From: Melioribacter roseus
GTDB lineage: Bacteria; Bacteroidota; Ignavibacteria; Ignavibacteriales; Melioribacteraceae
NCBI GenBank assembly: GCA_020726285.1
Contig: DYSW01000004.1
Span: 1-64,000, forward strand
DNA: 64,000 bases
Direction of reading: 5' to 3'
Shown: one piece after another, positions 9,387 through 18,479 of the stretch
Layout: the number at the start of each line of letters is the position of its first letter
Numbering within the stretch: position 1 is the stretch's first letter
Program-made: the position numbers and the translations under genes
Notes under the pieces: generated by a model
Told to the model about the DNA's origin: nothing
Databases searched by the model: none
The model's input: only the letters and a program-made list of their open reading frames with translations

Positions 9387-10456
9387 TTTAAGGTTCTTAT
9401 AAACATGTCAAAAATATAGTTTGTATCATCGGGACCAGGATTTGCTTCTGGATGAAATTGTGTTCCAAAAAAAGGTTTAGAAATATGAATAATTCCTTCG
9501 TTTGTGCTATCGTTATCGTTTGTAAACCATTCACGCCAATCTTCGGGCAAAGTCTCGCGTTTAATCGCAAAACCATGGTTTTGGGTTGTAATCAATGTCC
9601 TTTTCGTTCCCATTTCATTTACTGGTTGATTATGTGAACGATGACCGTATTTCAATTTGTAAGTATCACAACCAGCAGCTAAACCAAGAATTTGATGACC
9701 CAAACAAATTCCCAAAATTGGTTTATTCTCCAAAATAGCTTTTTTTGTGTGTTCGATAGTTTCCTTGCACTGTGTTGGGTCGCCAGGACCACTTGAAATA
9801 ACAATTCCATCTGCATTAATTGAACTGAAATCGAAATTGTATGGAACTCGTAGAATTGAAATATCTCGATTTAGAAATTCGCGAAGAATGTTAAATTTTA
9901 CACCATGATCAACTAAAATTATTCTACTTTTACCTTTTGCGTATTCAATTTCAGATGAAATGGAAACTTGTTGAACTAAGTTTTGTTCGTTTGGATCGAT
10001 AATATTTGAAAAATCTGCATTTTCATTTTCAAAAACAATTTTTGCAAGCATTGTGCCTTTATCACGTAGTTTTCGAGTTAAAGCACGTGTATCAATTCCG
10101 TAAATAGCGGGAATTTTTTCTTCAACCAACCAATCTGCAAGTGATTTATCTGCATTCCAATGTGAAAATTCAAATGAATAATCGTTTACAATCAATGCTC
10201 GAATTTGAATTTTATCTGATTCAAAAAATTGCAAAATTCCATTTTTTTTAGATTTATTAGGAACTCCGTAATTCCCAATCAATGGGTAAGTTTCAACTAA
10301 AATCTGCCCAAAATAGGATGGATCTGTTAATGTTTCTGGGTAACCAATCATTCCAGTGTTAAATACTATCTCGCCTTCGGTTCTGGCAAAATAGCCAAAG
10401 TTGTAGCCGACGTACTCGGTTGCATCTTCCAAAACTAATTTTAATTTTTCGTTCAA
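9383..10456 (-). CDS. carA: Carbamoyl-phosphate synthase small subunit (glutamine amidotransferase)
   Basis: CarA hydrolyses glutamine and passes ammonia to CarB. The 357 residues comprise the CPSase small-chain N-terminal domain (KLVLEDATEYVGYNFG and FNTGMIGYPETLTDPSY) and a class I glutamine amidotransferase domain. The catalytic triad is visible as Cys251 in GICLGHQ, His335 in FHPEA and Glu337. The start codon appears to be TTG: the frame has no ATG until residue 36, and an in-frame stop lies about 30 codons or fewer upstream. The gene follows the DUF192 lipoprotein gene by 71 bp on the same strand and overlaps carB. Confidence 0.95.
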   Translation of the reverse strand: MNEKLKLVLEDATEYVGYNFGYFARTEGEIVFNTGMIGYPETLTDPSYFGQILVETYPLIGNYGVPNKSKKNGILQFFESDKIQIRALIVNDYSFEFSHWNADKSLADWLVEEKIPAIYGIDTRALTRKLRDKGTMLAKIVFENENADFSNIIDPNEQNLVQQVSISSEIEYAKGKSRIILVDHGVKFNILREFLNRDISILRVPYNFDFSSINADGIVISSGPGDPTQCKETIEHTKKAILENKPILGICLGHQILGLAAGCDTYKLKYGHRSHNQPVNEMGTKRTLITTQNHGFAIKRETLPEDWREWFTNDNDSTNEGIIHISKPFFGTQFHPEANPGPDDTNYIFDMFIRTLK

Positions 10457-10527
10457 TTTACTCGGGAGTTTTTTTTGTTGGGCTCAAAATTAAGTAAATA
10501 TGTACAAATAGCGTTATAAAATTTGAA

Positions 10528-11025
10528 TTAATTTGTTATTCGCCAAGTAATTGAATTTTTTGATTGTATGTTGAATTTATCTGTAAAACCGGCTATAACT
10601 TCCACAACGTAAATTGCTGGTTCGGTTGAAGGGTAATTTGTTGTTGTAAAAGGAGTTGTGTCTTTTTGAATGTTAACTATTTGCTTATTTGAATTAACAA
10701 AAATCATATCAAGCGAAAGAATAGTATTTTTCATCCAAAAAGATTGAAAATCTTCATTTGGAAAAACAAATAACATCGCCTGGTTTTCCATCATTTTTTC
10801 ACGAAACATTAAACCCGTTGCTCTTTTTTGTTCTGTATCAGCAATTTCAATATCAACTATTGCTAAAATTTTTCCGTCTTCATCTAAAAAGGATAATTCT
10901 CCATCTTTTTTGAATTGAATTGAATTCTCATTAACAGCAGTCGTTTTGGGAATTTCGAGCTTTTCTTCTTTGCAACTTATTAAAAGAAGAATAGTAAAAG
11001 TAAAAATCAATAACTTTTCTTTCAT
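10528..11025 (-). CDS. DUF192-family lipoprotein
   Basis: A 165-residue protein with a lipoprotein signal peptide (MKEKLLIFTFTILLLISC, lipobox cysteine at 18), so it should be attached to a membrane on the outside of the cytoplasm. The mature part matches the DUF192 family: IEIADTEQKRATGLMFRE, then MLFVFPNE, FWMKNTILSLDMIFV and a closing YVVEVIAGF. DUF192 proteins are small beta-barrel-like domains of unknown biochemical role. The gene is upstream of carA on the same strand and divergent from the alpha/beta hydrolase gene, with about 50 bp between the starts. Confidence 0.88.
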   Translation of the reverse strand: MKEKLLIFTFTILLLISCKEEKLEIPKTTAVNENSIQFKKDGELSFLDEDGKILAIVDIEIADTEQKRATGLMFREKMMENQAMLFVFPNEDFQSFWMKNTILSLDMIFVNSNKQIVNIQKDTTPFTTTNYPSTEPAIYVVEVIAGFTDKFNIQSKNSITWRITN

Positions 11026-11074
11026 AAAATCACTTATTTTGAGTTTGAATTTTGAATATAATCGTGCAAAAGTA

Positions 11075-11926
11075 ATGAAAAATGAGTTAATAGAACAAAA
11101 ACAAATAGTTCTCGATGAAAGAAAGATGAAATTAATTTCAAGCGGTTGGGGAAAAGAAGTTGTTGAGCTTGCGGAAGTTCATAACTTAACTTATTCTTCT
11201 GATGGCTTAAAAGTAAAGGGTTTTGTTGCGTTCCCAAAAGGAATTAGTTCAAAAATTCCTTGTATTATGTGGAATAGAGGCGGACTTGGTGAACTTGGTT
11301 TGCTTGATGATTTTACTGCTTTTGGTTTTTTGGGACTTTTGGCAAGTTGGGGATATTTTGTATTTGCTTCGCAATATCGTGGAAATGCTGGCGGTGATGG
11401 AAAGGATACTTTTGGCGGCGAAGATGTAAATGATATTTTTAATCTGATGGAAATTGCTAAAAATTTTGATTTTGCTGATACAAATAATTGGGGAATTGAA
11501 GGTTGGAGCCGCGGTGGAATGATGACTTATCTTTCATTAATGCGGACAGAAGTATTTAAAGCGGCAATAACTATTGGTGGAGTTTCAAATTTGAGATGTG
11601 ATGAACCCAAAAGTAAATTCATGGAAAAATTAATTGAACGAACTTATGGAAAACTATCGCAGGAAGAAGAATCGAAAATGTGCAAATCTCGTTCAATTAT
11701 TGCAAATTCTGAATTAATCTCGCAAAATACTCCGCTTATGATAATTCACGGTTTGGCGGATGATAGAGTTCCAGTAGAAGATTCGATCTTGTTATCTCAG
11801 AAATTGGCTAAATTCAAAACAAACCTAAAAGTAGTTTTGTTGGAAGAAGGAACTCACTTTTTAAAAGCACATAAATCTGAAGTAAATTCTCTTAGAAAAG
11901 TTTGGTTTGATAAATATTTAAAGTGA
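11075..11926 (+). CDS. Alpha/beta hydrolase, prolyl-oligopeptidase/acylaminoacyl-peptidase-like
   Basis: A 283-residue alpha/beta hydrolase without a signal peptide. The nucleophile elbow is GWSRGG and the oxyanion region is MWNRGGLGELG. The acid residue lies in HGLADDRVP and the histidine in LEEGTHFL. This arrangement matches the catalytic domain of S9-type oligopeptidases and dienelactone-hydrolase-like esterases, but no beta-propeller domain is present. An open frame extends upstream to 10946, but that extension overlaps the divergent DUF192 gene. The ATG at 11075 begins a normal cytoplasmic N terminus, so I chose it. The substrate is unknown. Confidence 0.85.
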   Translation: MKNELIEQKQIVLDERKMKLISSGWGKEVVELAEVHNLTYSSDGLKVKGFVAFPKGISSKIPCIMWNRGGLGELGLLDDFTAFGFLGLLASWGYFVFASQYRGNAGGDGKDTFGGEDVNDIFNLMEIAKNFDFADTNNWGIEGWSRGGMMTYLSLMRTEVFKAAITIGGVSNLRCDEPKSKFMEKLIERTYGKLSQEEESKMCKSRSIIANSELISQNTPLMIIHGLADDRVPVEDSILLSQKLAKFKTNLKVVLLEEGTHFLKAHKSEVNSLRKVWFDKYLK

Positions 11927-11981
11927 AAACGCTATTTTCTAAGAAGAATTCTATTCAAGTTGAAAATTGTATTTTTTAAGC

Positions 11982-14153
11982 TTACCAAATTTGAGCAATA
12001 ATATAAGTTATTAAAAATCCGAGAATTAGAGGTATTAAAGTGGAAATTGAAGTCCATTTTATACTTCCGGTTTCTTTATAAATTGTATAAATTGTTGTTG
12101 AACATGGATTATGAATTAAACTGAATATCATTACATTTATTGCCGTAAGTAATGTCCAACCACCAGATTGAAGAAGAAACGCTGTGTCGGCTATTGAATC
12201 AGTTTCAAACATTACCCCAGCACCATTTCCAAATTCTGAAATTCCAGTAACTAAAGTTGTTAACATCAAAATTGTTGGAATTACAATCTCATTTGCGGGA
12301 ATTGCAATCAGATAAGCCAAAATAATTATTCCATTTAAGCCAAGTAAAATCCCGAATGGATTTAGAAAATCAATCAATTGTTTTGCTAAAACTTCATTCC
12401 CAAAAGAAATGTTTGAAATTCCCCAAATAACCAACCCAGCAGGAAATGCAAATAATATTGCACGCCACAAGACAAATATCGTTCTATCAATTAAAGAAGT
12501 GTACAGAGTTTGTAATATTCTCGGCGGTCTGTATGGTGGTAATTCAAAACTAAAAATTGAAGTTTCTCCTTTTAATACAGTTTTAGATAATAAAAGTGAA
12601 ATAATTAACGTTAATAGAACACCAAGAAGTGTAACTCCGATAACTGCTGCTGAAGCAATCAAACTTGAATATTCAATTGGAGCAAGTGTTCCTATAAAAA
12701 TTGTTGCAATCAGAATTTGGGTAGGCCATCTTCCATTACACATTGCAAAATTATTAGTAATTATTGCAATAAGTCTTTCGCGCGGACTATCAATTATTCT
12801 TGTAGCAACAACACCAGCAGCGTTGCAACCAAAACCCATTGTCATAGTTAATGCTTGTTTTCCGTGTCCGCCAACTCTTCGAAAAATGGAATCCATATTA
12901 AATGCAACACGTGGCAAATATCCAAAATCTTCCAAAAGTGTAAAAAGTGGAAAGAAAATTGCCATTGGTGGTAACATTACGCTTACAACCCAAGCAGTAG
13001 CAAGATAACCTCCATCAATTAGCAAACCAGTTAACCAATTCGGTAAAAAAATGCTAGTAAATTGTTTTAGAATTGGCAGAAAATCATCAATTAAAAGTGT
13101 TCCCAACCAAGCTGAAGGAATGTTTGCACCTTGAATTGTAATCCAAAGTGTAATTGCAAGAAAGAGGAACATTATTGGAAAGCCTGTAAATTTACTTACG
13201 AATAATTTATCGAGAAAAACATCCCAATTAAATTTATGAGATTGTTTCGTTTCGATTACTTTTTCCGCTATTTTCTGACATCGAACGTAAATATCTTCTA
13301 CAACTTGGTCGATAAAAGAATCACCAATTTCCCATCTGCAATTTTCAATTGTATCAAATAACTTTTGACTTTGTTCTTTGCTTATTTCCTTTTTTAGAAT
13401 TTCATTGGATTTTTTTTCAGAAAATTCATCATAAATTGTTTGGTCACCTTCAAGCATTCTGAGTGAAATCCATCGTAAATTGGGAATATTTGGGTCGATT
13501 TGTTCGAGTTCAGTTACTATATTTTTGCAAGCAGTTTCAATATTTGGTGAGAATTGTTCCATTTTACGAGGTTTTGTGATATACTTCTTCGTCGCAACTT
13601 CATCAATATATTTAAGAAGTTCATCCATTCCAACTTTTGAGCGAGCATTCATCCCAACAACAGGAATTCCTAATTCCTTTGAAAGTTGGCGAATGTTGAT
13701 TGTTAGTCCTTTTCTTTCAGCTTCATCTAGTAAATTTAATACGAGAATTGCGTTATCAGTTATTTCTAAAATCTGAAAAACGAGATTTAGATTTCTTTCA
13801 AGCCGAGTAGAATCAACAATAATAAGAGTTACTGCTGGATTTTCGAAAAGTATATAATTCCGTGCAATTTCTTCATCAATACTTGTTGAAAGTAGGGAAT
13901 ATGTGCCAGGCAAGTCTACAATTTTATATTTATTTTCGCCGAATTTGAAACTTCCTTCGGCTCGCGAAACGGTTTTCCCAGGCCAATTTCCTGTGTGTTG
14001 ATGTAAACCAGTTAAATTGTTAAATACTGTACTTTTACCAACATTTGGATTTCCTGCAAGAGCAATTTTGAAATCGTAATTTCCCAAATTTCCACCAAGC
14101 TGCGAAAGTCCATCGGTTTTCCAAAATGGACAAAGAACACAATTTTTACTCAT
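11982..14153 (-). CDS. feoB: Ferrous iron transport protein B
   Basis: FeoB is the inner-membrane Fe(II) importer with a cytoplasmic G domain. The 723-residue protein begins with a short stretch carrying CVLC (Cys5 and Cys8). The G protein follows: G1 GNPNVGKS (34-41), G3 DLPGTYSL (80-87) and G4 NLLDE. A helical spacer and a multi-pass membrane part with Gate motifs such as GFGCNAAGV follow. The start overlaps the upstream FeoA-containing gene by 4 bp, so feoA and feoB functions are translationally coupled. The pair of DtxR-type genes upstream suggests iron-dependent repression. Confidence 0.96.
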   Translation of the reverse strand: MSKNCVLCPFWKTDGLSQLGGNLGNYDFKIALAGNPNVGKSTVFNNLTGLHQHTGNWPGKTVSRAEGSFKFGENKYKIVDLPGTYSLLSTSIDEEIARNYILFENPAVTLIIVDSTRLERNLNLVFQILEITDNAILVLNLLDEAERKGLTINIRQLSKELGIPVVGMNARSKVGMDELLKYIDEVATKKYITKPRKMEQFSPNIETACKNIVTELEQIDPNIPNLRWISLRMLEGDQTIYDEFSEKKSNEILKKEISKEQSQKLFDTIENCRWEIGDSFIDQVVEDIYVRCQKIAEKVIETKQSHKFNWDVFLDKLFVSKFTGFPIMFLFLAITLWITIQGANIPSAWLGTLLIDDFLPILKQFTSIFLPNWLTGLLIDGGYLATAWVVSVMLPPMAIFFPLFTLLEDFGYLPRVAFNMDSIFRRVGGHGKQALTMTMGFGCNAAGVVATRIIDSPRERLIAIITNNFAMCNGRWPTQILIATIFIGTLAPIEYSSLIASAAVIGVTLLGVLLTLIISLLLSKTVLKGETSIFSFELPPYRPPRILQTLYTSLIDRTIFVLWRAILFAFPAGLVIWGISNISFGNEVLAKQLIDFLNPFGILLGLNGIIILAYLIAIPANEIVIPTILMLTTLVTGISEFGNGAGVMFETDSIADTAFLLQSGGWTLLTAINVMIFSLIHNPCSTTIYTIYKETGSIKWTSISTLIPLILGFLITYIIAQIW

Positions 14154-15130
14154 TTTATCCTCACAAGAATATTTTCTGAAATATCATTACGAAGAGCAAC
14201 TAAAGTTTTCTTTACTTCAAAAGCACGCGGGTCATTTGCAAAATTTTCAAAATTCAGGGAAATTTCAGCCCCGGGAATAAATCCGAAATCGAGTAATCTT
14301 CTTCTATTCAAACCACGTAATTTTGAGGAAATATTTTTAACTACAGCTATTTGTCCAATTTGTAGTTGAGAAAGTGGGAATAAATTATTCTCAAATTCAA
14401 TTTCTTCATCTAAAATTTGTATGGAAATGTTTGTTCCAACTGATTTTGGAATTAGAATATCTCCAAATTCTGTTTTCGCAAACCAGAATTTCGTATCGAC
14501 TTTTTCAATTTTAATTTTAGAATTAGGAAACAAACCAATTTTGAGAATTTGAGAATAAATTTCCTTTGGTTCATCTTCAATATGTAAAATTTGAAAATTA
14601 ATCGGTTCGTTAATTTGGGAAAGTGGAATTGATTTCAATTGGAAAAATTGCCCGCTTATTGTTGGAATTGGATCTCCATGTGGGTCGCGTAGCGGATTAC
14701 CAAGTTTTTTAATCAAATGATTTCTTTCAATCTCAGATAAATTGTGTTCTTTTTTCTCTGCTTCAGAATGCCAATCCAATTCATGAATTCCAGTTTCTTC
14801 AGCTAAGTATTTTTCCCACAATCTGTGATTTCTAATAATATTTACCGCAAAATCTTTCCCTTCATCACTTACAAAAAAATCATAGTTATTTTGTGTAATT
14901 AATTGTGAATCGAGTAAATGTTGGATTATTTCGAGAGTTCGTTTATCGGAAAGTTCCAAATGTCCTTTTATACTTATAAAATTCACAGAAATGTTGTTTC
15001 TATTTTGCTTGAATATGAACTTTAAGGCATTCTCAAAGTTTATTCTATTAGAATTATCCCTTCGGATTTTACTTAAGTAAAAAGTGAAAAAAGATATAAT
15101 AATTGCTGTTAAGATTATGTAAATAAACAT
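14150..15130 (-). CDS. Membrane-anchored DtxR/FeoA fusion protein
   Basis: A 326-residue protein with an unusual order of domains. Residues 2-20 are a single hydrophobic helix (FIYIILTAIIISFFTFYL) followed by basic residues. Residues about 35-95 look like the DtxR winged helix. Residues about 100-155 match the DtxR dimerisation/metal domain (NHRLWEKYLAEETG, HSEAEKKEH, RDPHGDPIP). Two FeoA/SH3-like segments follow, at about 163-240 and 250-325; the second is canonical (PLSQLQIGQ, RRRLLDFGFIPGAEI). An upstream in-frame Met at 15190 lies inside the preceding gene; the start at 15130, right after that gene's stop, is preferred. It overlaps feoB by 4 bp. It may be the FeoA partner of FeoB, a membrane-bound metal sensor, or both. 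Confidence 0.85.
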   Translation of the reverse strand: MFIYIILTAIIISFFTFYLSKIRRDNSNRINFENALKFIFKQNRNNISVNFISIKGHLELSDKRTLEIIQHLLDSQLITQNNYDFFVSDEGKDFAVNIIRNHRLWEKYLAEETGIHELDWHSEAEKKEHNLSEIERNHLIKKLGNPLRDPHGDPIPTISGQFFQLKSIPLSQINEPINFQILHIEDEPKEIYSQILKIGLFPNSKIKIEKVDTKFWFAKTEFGDILIPKSVGTNISIQILDEEIEFENNLFPLSQLQIGQIAVVKNISSKLRGLNRRRLLDFGFIPGAEISLNFENFANDPRAFEVKKTLVALRNDISENILVRIK

Positions 15131-15131
15131 T

Positions 15132-15800
15132 TTATGCTCCTTCAACAAGAGAAACTGAAAATATTTCAGAAATTTGAGAAGAAATTGCAATTGAATTTCC
15201 TCTAATTTTTACGATTAACGTTTTGTCAAATTCCAAGCTATTTTCAATAAATAATTTTTCGCCTAGAACAATTCCAATTTTTGTTAAATAATTCATAACT
15301 TCCTTGTTTTCGTCGTTAACTCGAGCAACTTCGTAGAACTTTCCAACTTCAACTTGCGAAAAATTGATAATTTCGCGAGTATTTGGAAAATTTCCATTTT
15401 TATCGGGAATTGGGTAGCCGTGCGGGTCAAGAATTGGGAAATTCAGAAATTCTTCTATTTTATTTATCAATTTTGTGCTTGTAGAATGTTCTAACATTTC
15501 AGCTTCATCGTGAACTTCATCGCAATTATAACCGAGTGTATTCGTCAAAAATACTTCCCAAAGCCTATGTTTTCTGATAATATCAAGAGCAATATTTCTG
15601 CCTTTTTGAGTGGTTTTCAAGCCTTTATATTTTTGATAATCTAACAAATCTTCATTTGCTAATTTTTTTGACATATCAGAAACTGCAGCTTGCGAAATTC
15701 CCAACTTAGCAGAAAGAATATTAACAGGAACGTGTGAATTTCTTTCAACTTCTTCAATGAAAATTGCTTTTAGATAATTTTCTTTCGAGATTGTACTCAT
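15132..15800 (-). CDS. DtxR/MntR-family metal-dependent transcriptional regulator
   Basis: A 222-residue soluble regulator. The winged helix spans residues about 3-65 (ISKENYLKAIF and LGISQAAVSDMSKKL). The dimerisation domain carries likely metal ligands: His78 in KHRLWEVFL, then HDEAEMLEH (His97 to His105). The motif DPHGYPIP follows and a C-terminal FeoA/SH3-like domain ends the protein. Such proteins repress iron or manganese uptake genes when metal-loaded. It is the first gene of the three-gene iron operon with the fusion protein and feoB, so autoregulation is likely. A DtxR-like half-site and a short inverted repeat lie just upstream. Confidence 0.93.
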   Translation of the reverse strand: MSTISKENYLKAIFIEEVERNSHVPVNILSAKLGISQAAVSDMSKKLANEDLLDYQKYKGLKTTQKGRNIALDIIRKHRLWEVFLTNTLGYNCDEVHDEAEMLEHSTSTKLINKIEEFLNFPILDPHGYPIPDKNGNFPNTREIINFSQVEVGKFYEVARVNDENKEVMNYLTKIGIVLGEKLFIENSLEFDKTLIVKIRGNSIAISSQISEIFSVSLVEGA

Positions 15801-15802
15801 AA

Positions 15803-15839
15803 TTAACCTAACTTATTAAATAAAATTAAGCAAACTTAA
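15803..15839. promoter_or_regulatory. Possible DtxR-type operator upstream of the iron operon
   Basis: TTAACCTAA at 15803-15811 resembles one arm of a DtxR box (TTAGGTTA on the other strand). A 14-bp inverted repeat, TTAAG-CAAA-CTTAA, lies at 15826-15839. Both are within 40 bp of the dtxR-like start codon. This is similarity by eye only. Confidence 0.3.
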
Positions 15840-15960
15840 ATTAATAATCAAGAGAGCTTTATATTATTTTTAGTTGAATATTATCTAAAAAAATATGGTT
15901 ATTAAGTCCCATTTAATTAATTTTGTTCACTTAAAAAATTAAAGAAAGAAAAGGAGAAAG

Positions 15961-17049
15961 ATGAGTTTAATCACTGTCGATTCTGTTGTAAATTCACTAC
16001 GAAAAGTTGATGACCCAGATTTACACAAAGATTTGGTTACATTAAAAATGGTAAAAGATGTAAAAGTTGATGGAAAAAAAGTTTCATTAAACATTGAACT
16101 TACAACACCAGCCTGTCCACTTAAAGACAAAATAAAAAATGATGCAATTGCCGAAATAAAAAAAGATCATCCAGAATTAGAAGAAATTGAAGTAAATTTG
16201 ACTTCAAACGTAACTACGCAAGATGATGATAAAATGAAAGAATTTTTACCACACGTTAAAAATACAATAGCAGTAGCTTCAGGAAAAGGCGGCGTCGGAA
16301 AAAGCACTGTCGCTGTAAATCTTGCTGTTGCTCTAGCCAAAGATGGAGCGAAAGTTGGTTTGTTGGATGCTGATTTTTACGGACCAAGTATTCCATTAAT
16401 GCTTGGAATAAATGAACGTCCAATAATGGTAAATAAAAATGGAAAACAACAAATTGTTCCATTGGAAAATTATGGAGTAAAAATAATGTCAATAGGTTTT
16501 TTAATTGATAATAACGACCCTGTAATTTGGCGTGGTTCAATGGTTAGCGGAGCAACAAAACAATTTATGTCGGATGTTGATTGGGATGAACTTGATTATT
16601 TAATTTTCGATTTACCACCCGGGACTGGAGATATTCAACTTACTTTGGCTCAATCAATTCCGCTTACTGGTTCTGTAATTGTTACAACTCCGCAAGATGT
16701 TTCATTGGCAGACGCAAGTAAAGCATTAAGAATGTTCAGAAAAGTTAATGTTCCTGTGCTCGGCATTGTTGAAAATATGAGCTATTTTATTGCACCAGAT
16801 ACAGGAAATAGATATAATATTTTTGGTGAAGGTGGCGGACAAAAATTAGCTGATGAATTAGAAACAGTTTTTCTTGGTGGAATTCCTATTGATATGGCAA
16901 TTCGTGAAGGTGGAGATTCTGGAAAGCCATTCGTAATTTCTCATCCAGAAACTGAGTACACAAAGAAATTCGTTGAAATTGGAAGAAACTTAGCCGCACA
17001 AATAAGCATAAGAAATAGTATCAAAAATAAAATAGAAATAACAATATAA
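15961..17049 (+). CDS. apbC: Mrp/NBP35-family ATP-binding iron-sulfur carrier
   Basis: A 362-residue P-loop ATPase involved in iron-sulfur cluster transfer. The N-terminal ~90 residues are a MIP18/DUF59 domain with LTTPACPLKD. The ATPase domain has the deviant Walker A GKGGVGKST (108-116), LLDADFYGPSIP and FDLPPGTGD. The CxxC that many Mrp proteins carry after ENMSYF is replaced here by IAPDTG, a variant found in part of the family. AAGGAG at 15951-15956 precedes the ATG. The stop shares a base with the start of the Nfu gene, so the two are coupled. The gene is divergent from the iron operon. Confidence 0.94.
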   Translation: MSLITVDSVVNSLRKVDDPDLHKDLVTLKMVKDVKVDGKKVSLNIELTTPACPLKDKIKNDAIAEIKKDHPELEEIEVNLTSNVTTQDDDKMKEFLPHVKNTIAVASGKGGVGKSTVAVNLAVALAKDGAKVGLLDADFYGPSIPLMLGINERPIMVNKNGKQQIVPLENYGVKIMSIGFLIDNNDPVIWRGSMVSGATKQFMSDVDWDELDYLIFDLPPGTGDIQLTLAQSIPLTGSVIVTTPQDVSLADASKALRMFRKVNVPVLGIVENMSYFIAPDTGNRYNIFGEGGGQKLADELETVFLGGIPIDMAIREGGDSGKPFVISHPETEYTKKFVEIGRNLAAQISIRNSIKNKIEITI

Positions 17050-17285
17050 TGTCTATAACACTTGAAAAAGTAAAAGAGGCAATTGAAGATGTTCGCCCAT
17101 ATTTAACTGCAGATGGTGGTGATGTTGAAATTGTTGAAATTACAGATAAAAATATAGTTAAAGTTAAATTGCTTGGAACTTGTAGCCACTGTCCGATGGC
17201 AACATTAACTTTACGAGCTGGAATCGAGCGAGCTTTGATGTTGAAAATTCCAGAAATTAAAAGAGTAGAAGCAATAAATTTATAA
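17049..17285 (+). CDS. NifU C-terminal-domain (Nfu) iron-sulfur scaffold
   Basis: A 78-residue single-domain Nfu protein that can hold and deliver an iron-sulfur cluster. It contains PYLTADGGDVEIVEI and the cluster-binding GTCSHCPMA with Cys45 and Cys48. It overlaps the Mrp gene by one base (TAATG arrangement), which supports joint work in Fe-S assembly. tpiA follows after 8 bp. Confidence 0.93.
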   Translation: MSITLEKVKEAIEDVRPYLTADGGDVEIVEITDKNIVKVKLLGTCSHCPMATLTLRAGIERALMLKIPEIKRVEAINL

Positions 17286-17293
17286 GGATTACA

Positions 17294-18052
17294 ATGCGAA
17301 GAAAAATAATTGCAGGAAATTGGAAAATGAATAACAATCTGAAATTAACAGTTGAACTGATTTCAGAAATTATTAATAAAATGGATAATCACCTTGAAAA
17401 TACGGACGTAATTGTATGTCCACCATTTACATCACTTGAAACTGCGGTTGAATTAACCAAAAATTCGAAAGTGCGAGTTGGCGCTCAAAATATGTTCTAT
17501 GAGAAAAATGGAGCTTTTACTGGTGAAGTTTCAGCTGAAATGATAAAAAATATTGGTTGCGAGTACGTTATTTTAGGCCATTCAGAACGAAGAACAATTT
17601 TTGGCGAAAGTAATGAATGGATAAATAAAAAAATCAAAAAAGCACTTGAAGAAAGTTTAAAACCAATTTTCTGTATTGGCGAAACATTAGAAGAAAGACA
17701 AAATGGAACAATGGAACAAGTTCTAAAAACGCAAGTTTTTGAAGGACTTTCTGGAGTAACTGAAAGCCAAATGGCAAATATTATTGTTGCTTACGAACCA
17801 GTTTGGGCAATTGGAACTGGAGTTACTGCTTCGCCCGAACAAGCTGACGAAGCACACAAATTCGTTCGCGATTTAGTTGAAAAACTGTTTAATTCATCGG
17901 TTGCACAAGAACTTATTATTCAATATGGCGGAAGTATGAAGCCAGAAAATGCTAAAGAATTATTAAGTAAACCAAATATTGATGGTGGTTTGATTGGCGG
18001 AGCTTCATTAAAAGCCGATACATTTTTATCAATTATTAATGCTTCAAATTAA
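17294..18052 (+). CDS. tpiA: Triosephosphate isomerase
   Basis: TpiA interconverts dihydroxyacetone phosphate and glyceraldehyde 3-phosphate in glycolysis and gluconeogenesis. The 252-residue TIM barrel has all landmarks: GNWKMN with Asn9 and Lys11, the electrophile His96 in ILGHSERR, catalytic Glu168 in VAYEPVWAIGTG, and the phosphate-binding GGSMKPENA and GLIGGASL. An AAGGA sequence lies just before the start. It follows the Mrp-Nfu pair closely and is probably in the same transcript, with the cupin gene downstream. Confidence 0.97.
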   Translation: MRRKIIAGNWKMNNNLKLTVELISEIINKMDNHLENTDVIVCPPFTSLETAVELTKNSKVRVGAQNMFYEKNGAFTGEVSAEMIKNIGCEYVILGHSERRTIFGESNEWINKKIKKALEESLKPIFCIGETLEERQNGTMEQVLKTQVFEGLSGVTESQMANIIVAYEPVWAIGTGVTASPEQADEAHKFVRDLVEKLFNSSVAQELIIQYGGSMKPENAKELLSKPNIDGGLIGGASLKADTFLSIINASN

Positions 18053-18067
18053 TCTAAGAAAGTAAAA

Positions 18068-18418
18068 ATGATTATTAAAAATTTGGATTCTATTTCAAAA
18101 ATTGCTGTTACAATGCAAGGTGCCGAAAAAGTTACAAAACAACTTGTAATTGGCAAATTAGATGGAACTCCTAAAATGTCTTTGAGAGTTTTTACAATCG
18201 AACCTGGCGGAAATTCCCCTTTCCATTCGCATAATTATGAACATTTGAATTATATTATTAGTGGAAAGGGAGCAATGTTGGATGAAGATGGGAATGAAAA
18301 TCGCGTAGAAAGTGGCAATATTGCACTTGTTTTACCAAATGAAAAACATCAATTTAAAAATCTATCTGAAACTGAAGATTTTGTTTTTATCTGTCTTGTT
18401 GATAAAGAATTTGAGTGA
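18068..18418 (+). CDS. Small cupin-domain protein
   Basis: A 116-residue single cupin. The first cupin motif is visible as FHSHNYEHLNYIISGKG with His53, His55 and His59, and the second as LPNEKHQFKN with His94, giving a plausible metal site. Such proteins are small metal-binding beta barrels with very varied roles, including isomerases, dioxygenases and ligand-binding regulators. It lies 15 bp after tpiA and is convergent with the next gene. The function cannot be assigned more closely. Confidence 0.82.
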   Translation: MIIKNLDSISKIAVTMQGAEKVTKQLVIGKLDGTPKMSLRVFTIEPGGNSPFHSHNYEHLNYIISGKGAMLDEDGNENRVESGNIALVLPNEKHQFKNLSETEDFVFICLVDKEFE

Positions 18419-18479
18419 TTAATTCTTATTTATTATTGATAAACTGCAATTCATAATTAATTTGAAATTTTACCTAAAA

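Noticed and set aside
10946-11074. N-terminal extension of the alpha/beta hydrolase
   Set aside because: The extension overlaps the 5' end of the divergent DUF192 lipoprotein gene and has no domain-like sequence; the ATG at 11075 gives a normal start.
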